This document shows positions 33,845-43,578 of a DNA stretch of 64,000 nucleotides, one piece after another. Under the pieces are notes generated by a model that saw only the letters and a list, made by a program, of their open reading frames with translations, was not told where the DNA came from and ran no database searches. Positions within the stretch are counted from its first letter, which is position 1, and every line of letters starts with the position of its first letter. The position numbers and the translations under genes were made by a program. The DNA comes from Gammaproteobacteria bacterium. Lineage in GTDB: Bacteria; Pseudomonadota; Gammaproteobacteria; UBA6429; Thiohalophilaceae. The stretch spans positions 496,001 to 560,000 of the forward strand of contig JAOUNS010000001.1 of NCBI GenBank assembly GCA_029880855.1, read 5' to 3'.

Positions 33845-35470
33845 ATGCTGAGGACAAACTTGATAAATCCTGTAATTACAAGCCGTTATCTCCTGACACC
33901 GATTATTGCGGTGTTACTGGGCAGCCTGGCAGCCTGCGGCGGACCACAACTCGCCCGAATGGAATCCAGCCCCCAACTCATGATGCTTGAGGTCAGCGCC
34001 GAGTCACCCGCCGCCTTCCCCAAACAGGAACCGGAATACACACCCAGTGGCGAGACCTACAACCACATCAAGGAAAACCGTTTTCAGGAAGTCCTGACCA
34101 ACCCCGCGTCCACCTTTTCCGTTGACGTGGACACCGCCTCATACAGCAACGTGCGCCGCTTCATCAATGATGGCAAGCTGCCCATCAAGGACGCCGTGCG
34201 GATCGAAGAGATGGTCAACTATTTCAGCTATACCTATCCGGAACCGGTTGGGGAGCACCCCTTCTCCATCACTACCGAGGTTGCCCCCGCCCCCTGGAAC
34301 CCCAAACACCGGTTGGTACAAATCGGCCTGAAGGGAAAAAGCTTCCATCAGTCAGAGCGTCCGGCCGCCAATCTGGTCTTCCTCATCGATGTCTCCGGTT
34401 CCATGCATTCACAGTTACATCTGGTGAAGGCGTCACTCACCATGCTGACCAAACAACTGCGTGCCGATGACCGGGTTGCCATCGTGGTCTATGCCGGCGC
34501 CTCCGGCATGGTACTGGCCCCGACCAGCGGCGCAAACCAGCAGGCCATTCTTGATGCCTTGCATCGTTTGCAGGCCGGCGGTTCCACCGCCGGGGCGGCG
34601 GGTATCGAACTGGCCTATCAGGTTGCCATGGAGAATTTTCGCAAGGGCGGCAACAATCGGGTGATCCTCGCCACTGACGGCGACTTCAATGTCGGCCCGA
34701 CCTCACAGGGTGAATTGATTGAACTGGTGGAAAAGCACCGCCGCTCCGGTGTTAATCTGTCGGTACTGGGCTTTGGCCGTGGCAACTATAACGATGCCAC
34801 TGCCGAGTTGCTGGCGGACAAGGGCAACGGCAGTTATGCCTACATCGACTCTATCCGTGAAGCGGGCAAGGTTCTGGTGGAACAGATGATGGGCACGCTG
34901 TTTACCATCGCCAAAGATGTGAAGATCCAGATGCAATTCAATCCGCAACAGGTCAAGGCCTATCGCCTCATCGGTTATGAAAACCGCATGCTGGAAAACA
35001 GGGACTTTGCCGATGATAAAAAGGATGCGGGCGAGATCGGCGCCGGCCATACCGTCACCGCCTTCTATGAAATCATCCCCAACGACCATGAACAGTCCGG
35101 TACCGATTACAAATATGTGGAATCACGGCCGACTTCACGCGCGGCAAGCAGCGATGAACTGATGACGATCCGCTTCCGCTACAAACAACCACAGGGTGAA
35201 AAAAGCATCCTCATGGAAAAGGTCGTTAAGCAGGCCGGGACCGGCAAGGACCAACCATCTGAAAACTTCCGCTTTGCCTCGGCGGTGGTTGAATATGGAC
35301 TGGTGCTGCGTAACTCCAAATACAAAGGCAATGCCAACCTGAAGAGTGTGATCAAACGCGCCCAGGCTGCCCGGGGAGAAGATCCCAACGGTCATCGCAG
35401 CGAATTTGTCAGTCTGGTCAAGACCACCCGGTACATCATCGACAGCAAGCCGCAAGGCCGTCGGGATTAA
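33845..35470 (+). CDS. VWA-domain lipoprotein, YfbK-like
   Basis: A 541-residue protein with a signal peptide and lipobox LAAC (Cys about 30). AAGGAG lies about 7 bases before ATG 33845. The VWA domain (about 170-345) has the complete MIDAS DVSGSM, then the Thr of TSGAN and the Asp of ATDGDFNVG. It is preceded by the N-terminal FSVDVDTASYSNVRRF region and followed by the C-terminal domain typical of YfbK proteins. Length and architecture match E. coli YfbK. Function in that family is poorly known; a metal-dependent adhesive or scaffold role at the outer membrane is expected. Probably controlled by the divergent DUF6502-like protein. Confidence 0.9.
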   Translation: MLRTNLINPVITSRYLLTPIIAVLLGSLAACGGPQLARMESSPQLMMLEVSAESPAAFPKQEPEYTPSGETYNHIKENRFQEVLTNPASTFSVDVDTASYSNVRRFINDGKLPIKDAVRIEEMVNYFSYTYPEPVGEHPFSITTEVAPAPWNPKHRLVQIGLKGKSFHQSERPAANLVFLIDVSGSMHSQLHLVKASLTMLTKQLRADDRVAIVVYAGASGMVLAPTSGANQQAILDALHRLQAGGSTAGAAGIELAYQVAMENFRKGGNNRVILATDGDFNVGPTSQGELIELVEKHRRSGVNLSVLGFGRGNYNDATAELLADKGNGSYAYIDSIREAGKVLVEQMMGTLFTIAKDVKIQMQFNPQQVKAYRLIGYENRMLENRDFADDKKDAGEIGAGHTVTAFYEIIPNDHEQSGTDYKYVESRPTSRAASSDELMTIRFRYKQPQGEKSILMEKVVKQAGTGKDQPSENFRFASAVVEYGLVLRNSKYKGNANLKSVIKRAQAARGEDPNGHRSEFVSLVKTTRYIIDSKPQGRRD

Positions 35471-35478
35471 ATCCAAAA

Positions 35479-35502
35479 CGGACGCCCCGCAAGGGGCGTC
35501 CG
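35479..35502 (+). terminator. Hairpin after the VWA lipoprotein gene
   Basis: Perfect 10-bp stem CGGACGCCCC/GGGGCGTCCG with a GCAA loop (GNRA class), 9 bases past the stop. No long T-run follows, so it may be an RNA-stability element as much as a terminator. Confidence 0.6.
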
Positions 35503-35874
35503 ATCTCTACTGAACACATTCTCACTGCCTCGATAATTCTTCAACACAGGCAACGCGATTGGCGCAGCAACACCCTGCACACACATCCTCCACTAGCGAC
35601 AAAGTCTGCGCAGACTGAACCATTGCTTAACGCATCAGAGTGAAGATATCCCCCTCTGCGTCGGCACAGTATGACCATTCTGGGCAGTTTCTGCCGCCCG
35701 CCGTTGTATCACCTTTGTCGTCTATTCTGATCAGGACTATCAATCCTTCTCCTCGTGCATGTTTCGATAAAATTTTGTGATCAGGTTGTCACTTAATCGC
35801 GAAAAGTCCCGTATGGCACAGAACTTGAAACAACTAACGCAAACCAGACGAGATTATGCAGAGGAGCAAGCGCC
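35503..35874 (+). promoter_or_regulatory. Gene-free interval with a possible sigma-54-like element
   Basis: About 370 bases without a gene. A perfect 12-bp palindrome GTCTGCGCAGAC lies at 35604-35615. TGGCAC at 35814-35819 followed by TTGA has GG-N10-GA, one base off the RpoN -24/-12 rule, 47 bases before the next ATG. I see nothing else. Confidence 0.3.
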
Positions 35875-36390
35875 ATGTCCGCCACCGCCCTGAAAATCAG
35901 CACCACCATATTGCAACCTGCTTCAAGCCGGCTGCATGCAGCTGCGCCGGCAACCGGCCTTCCCTATAACCCGCGCCTGATCGCCGACCTGAGGCGCAGC
36001 AATCGCAATATTCTGGCCTGGATCAAGCTGGTGCTGATCAAGATCAAAAGCGGTGATCTGGAGAAGTCGCTGCAACTGTTGGCGGAAATGCGCAAAGTCG
36101 TACTGGATCAGTTTATGCTGGAAAACAACGCTCTGTTGCTCTATATCAAGTCCCTGCATCAGGACAATCCGCTTACCATCAATCTCATCAAATTGCTCAA
36201 ACGGGAAATGGCCTGTGTCCAGTCCATGGTTATGTACTTTTTTAATACCTACCTGGACGCCGAGGTGACCCGACTCCATCTGCGCGGCATGCGCCGTGAG
36301 CTGTATGTTGTCGGCAAAGTCATGTACTGGCGCATCAAACGACTGGAAAAGCAACTCTATCCACTCTATCTGGCGCCGCGCATCAGTTAA
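35875..36390 (+). CDS. Helical protein of unknown function
   Basis: A 171-residue, nearly all-helical soluble protein with long amphipathic stretches (RSNRNILAWIKLVLIKIKSG, SLQLLAEMRKVVLDQFMLEN). It suggests a four-helix bundle. The LLAEMRKVVLDQFMLEN segment faintly recalls Rsd/AlgQ proteins, but I do not recognise a family. No metal-ligand pattern of haemerythrin is visible. GAGGAG (about 35862-35866) lies ahead of ATG 35875. It may be driven by the sigma-54-like element upstream. Confidence 0.6.
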   Translation: MSATALKISTTILQPASSRLHAAAPATGLPYNPRLIADLRRSNRNILAWIKLVLIKIKSGDLEKSLQLLAEMRKVVLDQFMLENNALLLYIKSLHQDNPLTINLIKLLKREMACVQSMVMYFFNTYLDAEVTRLHLRGMRRELYVVGKVMYWRIKRLEKQLYPLYLAPRIS

Positions 36391-36531
36391 ACCGATGGTG
36401 TGTTCCGGCCGCCATAGTCAATATGCCATCGACAACCGCTCTTCAGCGTGGATTCAGACTGAATTCGGTTAAATGGGGGCACACCCTTTTCGACACGTGC
36501 TGCAGGCATTACTATTGGGAAAACTGTTTCG

Positions 36532-37683
36532 ATGATGATGAAAAACACCAAACCCTCCATCTGTTTTGTCGCCCACAACGCCTACGGTGCCCTGGCCGGT
36601 GAAGATACCGGTCATATCGGCGGTATCGAACGCCAGCAGGCCATGATGGCCAAATGGCTGGCCGCCCACGGTTACAAGGTCAGCATGGTGACCTGGGAGG
36701 AAGAGGGTGGCAATCCGGCTCTGGTCAACGGTGTCCGGGTGTATACGATGTGCAAACGCACTGATGGCGTCCGCTTCGTTAAATTCTTCTATCCCCGCTG
36801 GTCCTCGCTGAACCGCGCCATGGCCCAGGCCGATGCCGATATCTACTACTACAACTGCGGTGAGTTGGGGCTGGGACAGGTGGTCATGTGGGCCAAGCGA
36901 CACGGCAAGAAATCCATGTATACCGTCGCCAGTGAGATCGACTGCAACTTCAACATTAAAAACAAGGATGTGCTCAGGGAACGCCTGCTCTACCACTACG
37001 GCGTCCGCCATGCCGATGATATTGTGGTTCAGACCAATGCCCAGAAAAAACTCCTGGCCGAGACCTATCAACGGGAGTCCACCCTGATCCCCATGCCTTC
37101 CACCGGCTTTGGACTGTCTGAGGCCTGGCTGGACGAAAAAATCCAGGCGGCCCCCTCACCCCGCGTGATCTGGGTGGGACGCTTCTCCAATGAAAAACGG
37201 CTGGAGTGGCTGCTGGGCGCCGCCGAAAACCTGCCCGAAGTCCGGTTCGACATCCTTGGCGCCGCCAACTTCAATACCGACTATGCCCGCAAGCTGAATG
37301 TCTGGGCCAACCGCCTGAAAAACGTCAAGGTCCATGGTCGCGTGCAACATGACCGTATCGGTGCATTTTATAAAAACGCCACCCTGCTCTGCTGCACCTC
37401 ACTCTATGAAGGCTTCCCCAATGTTTTCCTCGAAGCCTGGAGCACCGGTCTGCCGGTGATCACCACCTTCGATCCGGATAACATCGTACAGAATTACAAA
37501 CTGGGCGAGTTTGTGATGTCCACCGAAGCACTGGAACTGGCAATACGCAAGATGATCACTGATCGCAATAAATATGAAAGCGCCGCCCGCAATGCCTGGC
37601 ATTATTTCCACAATCACCACACCCTCGACCATGGAATGGCGCTGTTTGAAAAGCAGTTTGCTCGGTTGATGGCTGCAACATAA
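36532..37683 (+). CDS. GT-B glycosyltransferase, family 4-like
   Basis: A 383-residue protein, no signal or membrane segment. The N-terminal Rossmann half has the acceptor-site GGIERQQAMMAKWLAAHG. The C-terminal half has VIWVGRFSNEKRLEWLL and LYEGFPNVFLEAWSTGLPVI, the EX7E donor-sugar motif of retaining GT4 enzymes. Three in-frame ATGs occur in a row at 36532, 36535 and 36538, so the exact start is open. It transfers a sugar from a nucleotide donor in surface polysaccharide or glycoconjugate synthesis; acceptor unknown. It stands alone, without a polysaccharide cluster. Confidence 0.93.
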   Translation: MMMKNTKPSICFVAHNAYGALAGEDTGHIGGIERQQAMMAKWLAAHGYKVSMVTWEEEGGNPALVNGVRVYTMCKRTDGVRFVKFFYPRWSSLNRAMAQADADIYYYNCGELGLGQVVMWAKRHGKKSMYTVASEIDCNFNIKNKDVLRERLLYHYGVRHADDIVVQTNAQKKLLAETYQRESTLIPMPSTGFGLSEAWLDEKIQAAPSPRVIWVGRFSNEKRLEWLLGAAENLPEVRFDILGAANFNTDYARKLNVWANRLKNVKVHGRVQHDRIGAFYKNATLLCCTSLYEGFPNVFLEAWSTGLPVITTFDPDNIVQNYKLGEFVMSTEALELAIRKMITDRNKYESAARNAWHYFHNHHTLDHGMALFEKQFARLMAAT

Positions 37684-37802
37684 AACCTGTGTTATGAATA
37701 TCCACGCACCACAGCCCCATTAAATCTCATCAATCGCCCGCCCGGCCTAACATCAAATACCGGGTCGATTATCTACTACTTTCGGCTCTGTTTTGTTTTC
37801 GT

Positions 37803-39287
37803 TTATTTCTTCACTTCCGACGGCTTTGGGCTGCTGGTAAATATATCTGCAAACGTTGCTGACCAGGTCAAATACAATTTGATACTGTCGTTATCCTTAT
37901 TGGGCGAATCCTTGATACCCAAATTGACGGCCAAACCGGCAAATATACGACCTCCTATTAAACGGCTAACCGGTATTTGTCCCCTAATTTCACCACGCAC
38001 GCCTTCAACGCCGGTTGTTTCACCAAAGAGAAAATCTGCATAGGATTCCGGGCTGTTTGCATAACGGTATCCAATATAGTGTCGCCGTGTCATACCGGCA
38101 TTATCTTTATCAATTTTTTTAAATGCGAGTGAGATGATGGGACCTGACACGGTAATTGAATTTTCTTCCGGGTGTTTTACGGCAGATAGCGGCATAAAGT
38201 AGGCAGTTTCCACCTCAATCGCCTGTGTAACATCAGTATCACTGGCGACATTCTGCTCACTGCTTTCCGCACTGCTCGAAACCAACACATTGATAAACCA
38301 ATGGTTACCACATCCAACCATTCCATTGAACCAACTGCTTGAGTCTTTCTTATCAGTGCAGCCTTTGTTGGAATCCTTGTATATATCAATGAGTCGGGCA
38401 TTATTCTGGCTATAGTACATAAAACCCAGTCTGGCGGTGGACTTGGCATTCACCTCTTTCACCGAAGTACCTTCAACACCCAGGTAAAACTGGGTCATCG
38501 ACCTGTCGTTCCAGCCACGATCAAGCTTCATATCTTGCAGGCTAATGTCTTTCAATGTATTCAAATCATTGCTTAAATTTCGCAATTCCAGACTTTTTTT
38601 AAACGCATCATTCTTATCTGAAGATTCCACCAACAATTCATTCATTTTACTTTCGACAACAGCCTGTGCTCTTACCAATTCGAGATTGAGTTTATTCTTG
38701 AATTCCGGCGAGATACTGTAGGCATTTTTCATACAAGCGTTATAATAATTAGCAAAACTCTTTTTTCTGTTTATATATTGTTGACCGTCGAAATGACTAA
38801 TAATATCTTCCGCATACAGGATTGATTCTTTTCGAAACTCTTCAAAATCACGTTCAGAAATACACACCGGCACAAAATTCGTTCCGTTTTGGATTTCTAC
38901 AAGTGCATCGGCTATTTTCTTGAGTTTTTCCTTTTTATCCGCCCCGGATTGTTTCGTAATTTTTTTATCTTTAACGTCTGCATCAAGTTTGTCCACGATA
39001 TCGTCATTCAGTTTCAGAAGTATTCCGGCTGAAAAATACAGCTTCTCTCCCACATAGTCACTGCTTTCCGGAATTTTTCTGATATTTTTTTTGCATGCTT
39101 CCAAGATCGGCGTAACGATTTTTTCATCATTTTTTGCTTTCAATGCTGTTGCATATACTTCCGATATCTCTTTCAGAAGATTAACCACATCCTCTTCATT
39201 CTCACATTTCTGCCCTCCATTTGCATACATGCACGACAACAAGCCCAACATGAGTAAAGCTGCCCTGCCTGACTGATATCTTTTCAT
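37803..39287 (-). CDS. Large secreted protein of unknown function
   Basis: A 494-residue protein starting at ATG 39287, with AGGGGAG 6 bases upstream. Signal peptide ALLMLGLLSCMYANG. The N-terminal half is helical and Lys/Glu-rich (KKEKLKKIADALVEIQNGTN); the C-terminal half is beta-rich, ending with repeated strand patterns (GRIFAGLAVNLGIKD, IKLYLTWSATFADIF) that could form an outer-membrane barrel or beta-sandwich. The gene is noticeably AT-richer than its neighbours to the left, as are those to its right, suggesting acquired DNA. No family recognised. Confidence 0.7.
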   Translation of the reverse strand: MKRYQSGRAALLMLGLLSCMYANGGQKCENEEDVVNLLKEISEVYATALKAKNDEKIVTPILEACKKNIRKIPESSDYVGEKLYFSAGILLKLNDDIVDKLDADVKDKKITKQSGADKKEKLKKIADALVEIQNGTNFVPVCISERDFEEFRKESILYAEDIISHFDGQQYINRKKSFANYYNACMKNAYSISPEFKNKLNLELVRAQAVVESKMNELLVESSDKNDAFKKSLELRNLSNDLNTLKDISLQDMKLDRGWNDRSMTQFYLGVEGTSVKEVNAKSTARLGFMYYSQNNARLIDIYKDSNKGCTDKKDSSSWFNGMVGCGNHWFINVLVSSSAESSEQNVASDTDVTQAIEVETAYFMPLSAVKHPEENSITVSGPIISLAFKKIDKDNAGMTRRHYIGYRYANSPESYADFLFGETTGVEGVRGEIRGQIPVSRLIGGRIFAGLAVNLGIKDSPNKDNDSIKLYLTWSATFADIFTSSPKPSEVKK

Positions 39288-39323
39288 ACATCTCCCCTTT
39301 TTCGGAAATTCAAAAATATACAT

Positions 39324-39797
39324 AACTGATTCATCCGACTAATAATTTATCATGCAGCAATTTTCTCCGATATCTGCAAGAAACAGCTATATATATCTTA
39401 CAAATTGTGGCTTTAATTTATGCAGTGAAGCGGTTTCGAGTGAAACCGGACTGGCTAACTTCAATAGCCGGGTAGCGAGACGCGGCCATCTATAAGCCGT
39501 GCGCATTGATATGAACAAGAATATTTTCCACTGCCTGGATAGCAGAACAGATTATCTGCTGCTGACAGTAGACGGCAGAAACAAAAACAGTCCCCATTAC
39601 AGGCTGTCATTGTTATAAACGATCATCCATTTTTAATTGTTTTTGTATCCAGTGATCTTATCGTTAAATACGCACAGGCTGGAATATGCTTGCTATCCCA
39701 ACTTGATAAATGTATCAAGGTTGACAGATAAAATACTCTATATCGTTGTTGGGCTTCATTCTTTATCCAGCCTCTTGCGCCTGTCTCTGCTCCAAAG
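39324..39797. ncRNA. Gene-free interval with three consecutive hairpins, possible structured RNA
   Basis: No protein gene. At 39431-39448 CGGTTTC/GAAACCG forms a perfect 7-bp hairpin with a GAGT loop. At 39453-39469 GGCTA/TAGCC forms a second, and at 39482-39500 GCGGC/GCCGT (one G-U) a third. Spacing of only 4-12 bases gives a compact structure of about 75 bases. I could not match it to a riboswitch class; no transcript evidence is visible. Flanking sequence is AT-rich. Confidence 0.35.
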
Positions 39798-40160
39798 TTA
39801 TTTATTCGAATGGATTTCGATGATGTGATTTGTCAATTTCCAGAATCCATAGGCGCCCAATACTGTCACCAGCCCCAAATACAGGCTGATTACTGAATCA
39901 AGCACCCATTGCCCGTCGTCACCGGTAAAGAATAACGAAACAAGCATCAAAATCAAGCCGATGACAGTCAGCACGATGGAGTAGTACATGAAATTCACAC
40001 CGGGCGCATTTGTCGAACGGTATAGTCTTACCACTGACACCAGGACGGCGAACAATGCGACAAGACCAATCAGATCACCCAGCCCGCCAATAAGCAAGGA
40101 AGAGATAAGGCTGTCAAGCACATCCTGCGTGCCATTGTTTTCAACATCTGTCTCTGTCAT
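39798..40160 (-). CDS. Small membrane protein
   Basis: A 120-residue protein with three membrane segments (about 28-46, 59-79, 90-108) after an acidic N-terminal tail (MTETDVENNGTQDVLDSL). No family recognised. It lies 117 bases downstream of the cold-shock gene on the same strand. Confidence 0.65.
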   Translation of the reverse strand: MTETDVENNGTQDVLDSLISSLLIGGLGDLIGLVALFAVLVSVVRLYRSTNAPGVNFMYYSIVLTVIGLILMLVSLFFTGDDGQWVLDSVISLYLGLVTVLGAYGFWKLTNHIIEIHSNK

Positions 40161-40277
40161 GACATTCTCTGGATATTACCTGCAATTGCCTGACCGGCAG
40201 GCACATATTCTGCACCTGCCGGTATTGAAGCAGTTGTTATGAGTTTTTGTGTAAACTCAATGGTTCGGTAATTTCAA

Positions 40278-40484
40278 TCAGAGTGGAACAACCTTGTTTG
40301 CGCATGGGCCCTTCTTGCCCTGGCCGACTTCATATTCAACTTTCTGACCATCATTCAACGTTGCGTAGTTTCCGCCGCTCTGGATTTCAGAATGGTGTAC
40401 GAACAGATCTTTACCACCGTCATCCGGGGTAATAAAGCCAAAACCTTTACTTGCGTCGAACCACTTAACTGTGCCTGTACTCAT
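40278..40484 (-). CDS. Cold-shock domain protein (CspA family)
   Basis: A 68-residue protein matching CspA in length (about 70) and in the RNA-binding motifs RNP1 KGFGFI (about 13-18) and RNP2 LFVHHS (about 27-32). It begins with the typical GTVKWF. Nucleic-acid chaperone that opens mRNA structure. A 163-base leader (40485-40647) separates it from the upstream gene on the same strand; long leaders are usual for cold-induced csp genes. It is AT-rich, unlike a csp copy on GC-rich core DNA. Confidence 0.95.
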   Translation of the reverse strand: MSTGTVKWFDASKGFGFITPDDGGKDLFVHHSEIQSGGNYATLNDGQKVEYEVGQGKKGPCANKVVPL

Positions 40485-40647
40485 TTCACTATTTTCCTAT
40501 CTTGGTTAAAATTTCATTTATGGTGGTGGTGTATTATTTATGTGTTGAACTAAATAAATATGGATAAATTATGATTTCAATTTCTGCCCACACTTTGTGG
40601 GACGAATGGCAAAGCAAGCGATCCACACAAGCGCGATATCATGCGCA

Positions 40648-41085
40648 TTAATCTATAACCTTTAGTTGTACTTGAGTTCCATCTGGAAGATCCCTGATTT
40701 GTTGCCCCACGTTACCGGAATACCGAATAATTTCAACCAATGGTGCTGTTTTGATATTATTAATTCCGTATTCCCCACCGAGAGCACCGGGAATAACCAA
40801 ATAGTATTTTCTTCCTTCTTGCAGCGGACCAAGCTTCTCCTTTGCTTCCTCCACCAGCGCTGTCATATACCAGTCTTCCAAAAACGCCTGATCAGCGGAT
40901 AAAACATCGAGCTCGGCTCGATCCCGGGCAACCACTTCACAATAGACATCTTCCGGGCATAAGCGCCAATATCTACCCTCAATATCTTTAATAATGAGGT
41001 TGCCGAAGTCATTTTCTCCAACCACTTCCGCCGGTTCAATACCGGCCCAGCCCTGGTATTCTTTAATTTCTTCGACAATGTTCAT
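40648..41085 (-). CDS. Tdi1/DUF1851-like protein
   Basis: A 145-residue soluble acidic protein. The pattern FGNLIIKDIEGRYWRLCPED followed by CEVVARDRAELD matches my recollection of the DUF1851 domain found in the T6SS immunity protein Tdi1 and in many stand-alone proteins. No effector or T6SS gene is present nearby, so an orphan immunity or unrelated role is possible. The 3-prime end abuts the leader of the cold-shock gene. Confidence 0.7.
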   Translation of the reverse strand: MNIVEEIKEYQGWAGIEPAEVVGENDFGNLIIKDIEGRYWRLCPEDVYCEVVARDRAELDVLSADQAFLEDWYMTALVEEAKEKLGPLQEGRKYYLVIPGALGGEYGINNIKTAPLVEIIRYSGNVGQQIRDLPDGTQVQLKVID

Positions 41086-41765
41086 TCATTATTGCGCATA
41101 ACCGGCCGTTTGTCGGATTCTGCTGATTATCACCGGGATAAGGTAAAAATACTCTAAAACGCCATATATTCAAAGGCCGCATTATACCTGCACAAGGCCG
41201 AGTGTTTAAGAATTGAACAAAAAAGGACATTATTGGATTTATTTAATTAAGGGTATCTGCCGGAAACAGGCCTATGTCTCGGAAGGCAGGGATAACGGGA
41301 GAGGCACACTTTTGATCCAAACAATGGGGTGGAGCCGCATTCCCGACCTGTTTTTTGGTTCACATTCCAATTTAAATTCTGCTCACAACGACAATCAAAT
41401 TCAGCTTCACATTCGTGTTTCCTTGCGGGTCCTGGGCGGAACCCGCCCATTATTCTACCGGTAACCCGGGATGACAAGCACCAACCCGGCCCCGATATAT
41501 ACCGCCACAGTGCAATACTACAGTATTCAGCCGAGTAATGCCGGTTCCCTGCCGCTGAATGACACCGGTTTTCTCCCGGCCCTTGCCTTGGGGCGGCATC
41601 CGCAGATGCAGCAGACACCAGGGACAATGCTTTATTCATATTAGCAGCAAAAACATGCAGAAAAGGCCGTCCGGGCAATTTGTTGAATTATCGGCCGAAA
41701 TCGCCGGGATTTAACCTGTTTGGGTATAAATGGTACATTCGCGCCGTTTACCCACCCTTTTTCCG
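41086..41765. other. Gene-free interval
   Basis: About 680 bases with no convincing gene. Several open frames exist (the longest 143 codons at 41247-41678), but their translations are rich in Arg, Cys and Pro and lack any motif, typical of spurious frames. May be a decayed gene region. Confidence 0.4.
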
Positions 41766-42146
41766 TCAGCTCTGTGGGTAAAAAACCAGTGAGCTTCCCT
41801 CCCGCAGCGCTTCCTCATAGAACCCTGCAAAACCTTTATATTGCTCTGTGTTCAGGACCTCCACCCGTAGTAAACCGCCATGCAGGTTTTCGACTTCTGC
41901 AAACCCATATTTATGTATTTCGTTAATTGCCGCTGCAAAGTCAGTTTCGCTACCCTGTCGGGCCAAAAACAGCAGGCAATCATGGACGGCATTCAGCTCG
42001 GGATGGTTATAGTCATAGGCGGCACCACCGATAAATTTCGCCCTAAATCCGTATAAAAAGACATGACTCATGTGCAACGAACGCATCCCTAACCGACGCT
42101 GGAGAACGCCGAATTGACTGTGTAACACTGATTTGTCGGACAGCAA
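41766..42146 (-). CDS. Small hypothetical protein
   Basis: A 126-residue protein. The TTG start at 42146 has AGGA 6 bases upstream; shorter ATG starts at 42086 and 42071 lack a usable site. The body (VFLYGFRAKFIGGAAYDYNH and EQYKGFAGFYEEALREG) is a mixed alpha/beta domain with no recognised motif. Confidence 0.55.
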   Translation of the reverse strand: MLSDKSVLHSQFGVLQRRLGMRSLHMSHVFLYGFRAKFIGGAAYDYNHPELNAVHDCLLFLARQGSETDFAAAINEIHKYGFAEVENLHGGLLRVEVLNTEQYKGFAGFYEEALREGSSLVFYPQS

Positions 42147-42241
42147 TTATTATCCTGAAACCGGTTGTTTAAGCCTGATTTTGATCTTAAGGACAAATTC
42201 TGAAAACGCGATAGCTGGTCATATCCGATCCCGAATGCTGA

Positions 42242-42664
42242 TTAATCATCCATCACCGCCAACGCCAACTCCGTGAGTTTCATTTTCAGCAGCGATTCCT
42301 GATTACAGGAAACCACATAATCTTTCACCATTGGCAACTCGCTTATCTGTGGATAACCAGCCATGTTTAATTTGGACTGAACCAGCGTTAACAGATCAAA
42401 TACCGTTTCTACGGCGTCAAATTCACTATCTGTAACGCTGTCTATGTCACCCCCCCAAACATCAAATGCCTCAAAGATGAGATGTGTCGGCCAGAGTTCA
42501 AGATCATGCGCTTTCATATTTTTATGCATTTGATCAGCGGTTTGTTTTAAAATCAAATTGCATTTCTTGCAATGAGATTGGTATTTCTGAAGCTCTTCCA
42601 GGTCATACTTGTCCGTATAACCGCAATGCTCACATTCCGCCGTAAATGGGTCCATATACTGCAT
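42242..42664 (-). CDS. Zinc-binding hypothetical protein
   Basis: A 140-residue protein with an N-terminal treble-like knuckle CEHC (about 11-14) and CKKC (about 32-35), then a helical acidic domain. Four Cys in this spacing should bind one zinc. A fifth Cys is near the end. No family recognised. Confidence 0.65.
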   Translation of the reverse strand: MQYMDPFTAECEHCGYTDKYDLEELQKYQSHCKKCNLILKQTADQMHKNMKAHDLELWPTHLIFEAFDVWGGDIDSVTDSEFDAVETVFDLLTLVQSKLNMAGYPQISELPMVKDYVVSCNQESLLKMKLTELALAVMDD

Positions 42665-42786
42665 AAATTACTCTCTATAAGAACCAGAAATAAATTGGTG
42701 TCAGACAACTATTCTCAAATTCGTGACGGCGTATATAAGAAAATATTACCCTGACCCCGTGTATACGCTCAAATACCTACGTCTGA

Positions 42787-43578
42787 CTACGAGCAGCACT
42801 TACGCAGGAAAGTACGAATTGCCTCTTGTGTTTCCGGGTACTGAGCGACTGCATGACCGGCACCTTGAATTACAATCGATTTTGAAACACCATCCGATTC
42901 GTCAATGCTGCAACTTTTCCCGGGTCGATACTCATCATCGGCACCAACCACCGCCAAAACAGGAGTCCCGACAGGCGCCGCCGGCTTTCCGCCAACGAGA
43001 GTACAGGCGCTACCCATAACAAGCAGTCCTGCAAAACCGGTACTGGACCAGTTATCGGTTGCATTACCCCCTTCACTGAAACCCATGAGCATGACACGAT
43101 TTTGATCCACCCAGGCCATTTCTTTGATTCTTGCGAAAGCGTACTCGACTTCCTCGATTCGCAACGCGACACGCTCACGCAATGTTCCTTGCTCACCACA
43201 CTGTCTGCGCCCAGGTCGCTTAAAGCTGTCCGGCATAAACACCGCGTAACCTGCGGAAACCAGCAGGTCGTTGAACCGATCAGCTTGCCGACTCATTCCC
43301 TTGCATCCGTGCAGATAAAGAACAACGGGAACTTTCGCGCCAGTTTTAAGATTAGCTGCAGCAAGCGTTGTCCACAGTGGTTCACCAACACCCTGCTGAA
43401 AATGAAACGTTTTTCCGCTACCTACATATGTTGCAGGGATAGAATACTTGCCATACAACCAGGTGGCTTGCACGGGACTGATGCCTGAAGGTAATTTTAT
43501 GGAAGAGGCCTGGCAACCGAAAAGTAAGAGAAGGACAATAACTGATAAGCCGGCAAAAATATGACGAGAAATTTTCAT
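42787..43578 (-). CDS. Alpha/beta hydrolase lipoprotein, dienelactone-hydrolase-like
   Basis: A 263-residue protein with a lipobox LLLFGC (Cys about 22). The hydrolase fold has VVLYLHGCKGM (oxyanion region, about 86-96), nucleophile Ser in GFSEGG (about 170-175) and catalytic His in GAGHAVAQ (about 240). A candidate acid is in VVGADDEYRPG. It should be an exported esterase or carboxylic-ester hydrolase. Extra cysteines (RRQCGEQG, SACTLVGG, KSCSIDES) may form disulfides. The substrate is unknown. Confidence 0.85.
   Translation of the reverse strand: MKISRHIFAGLSVIVLLLLFGCQASSIKLPSGISPVQATWLYGKYSIPATYVGSGKTFHFQQGVGEPLWTTLAAANLKTGAKVPVVLYLHGCKGMSRQADRFNDLLVSAGYAVFMPDSFKRPGRRQCGEQGTLRERVALRIEEVEYAFARIKEMAWVDQNRVMLMGFSEGGNATDNWSSTGFAGLLVMGSACTLVGGKPAAPVGTPVLAVVGADDEYRPGKSCSIDESDGVSKSIVIQGAGHAVAQYPETQEAIRTFLRKCCS

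Noticed and set aside
40648-41085. T6SS effector-immunity pair
   Set aside because: Only a Tdi1/DUF1851-like protein is present; no effector or secretion gene is adjacent.
41247-41678. 143-codon minus-strand frame in the gene-free interval
   Set aside because: Arg/Cys/Pro-rich, no motif, no ribosome site.
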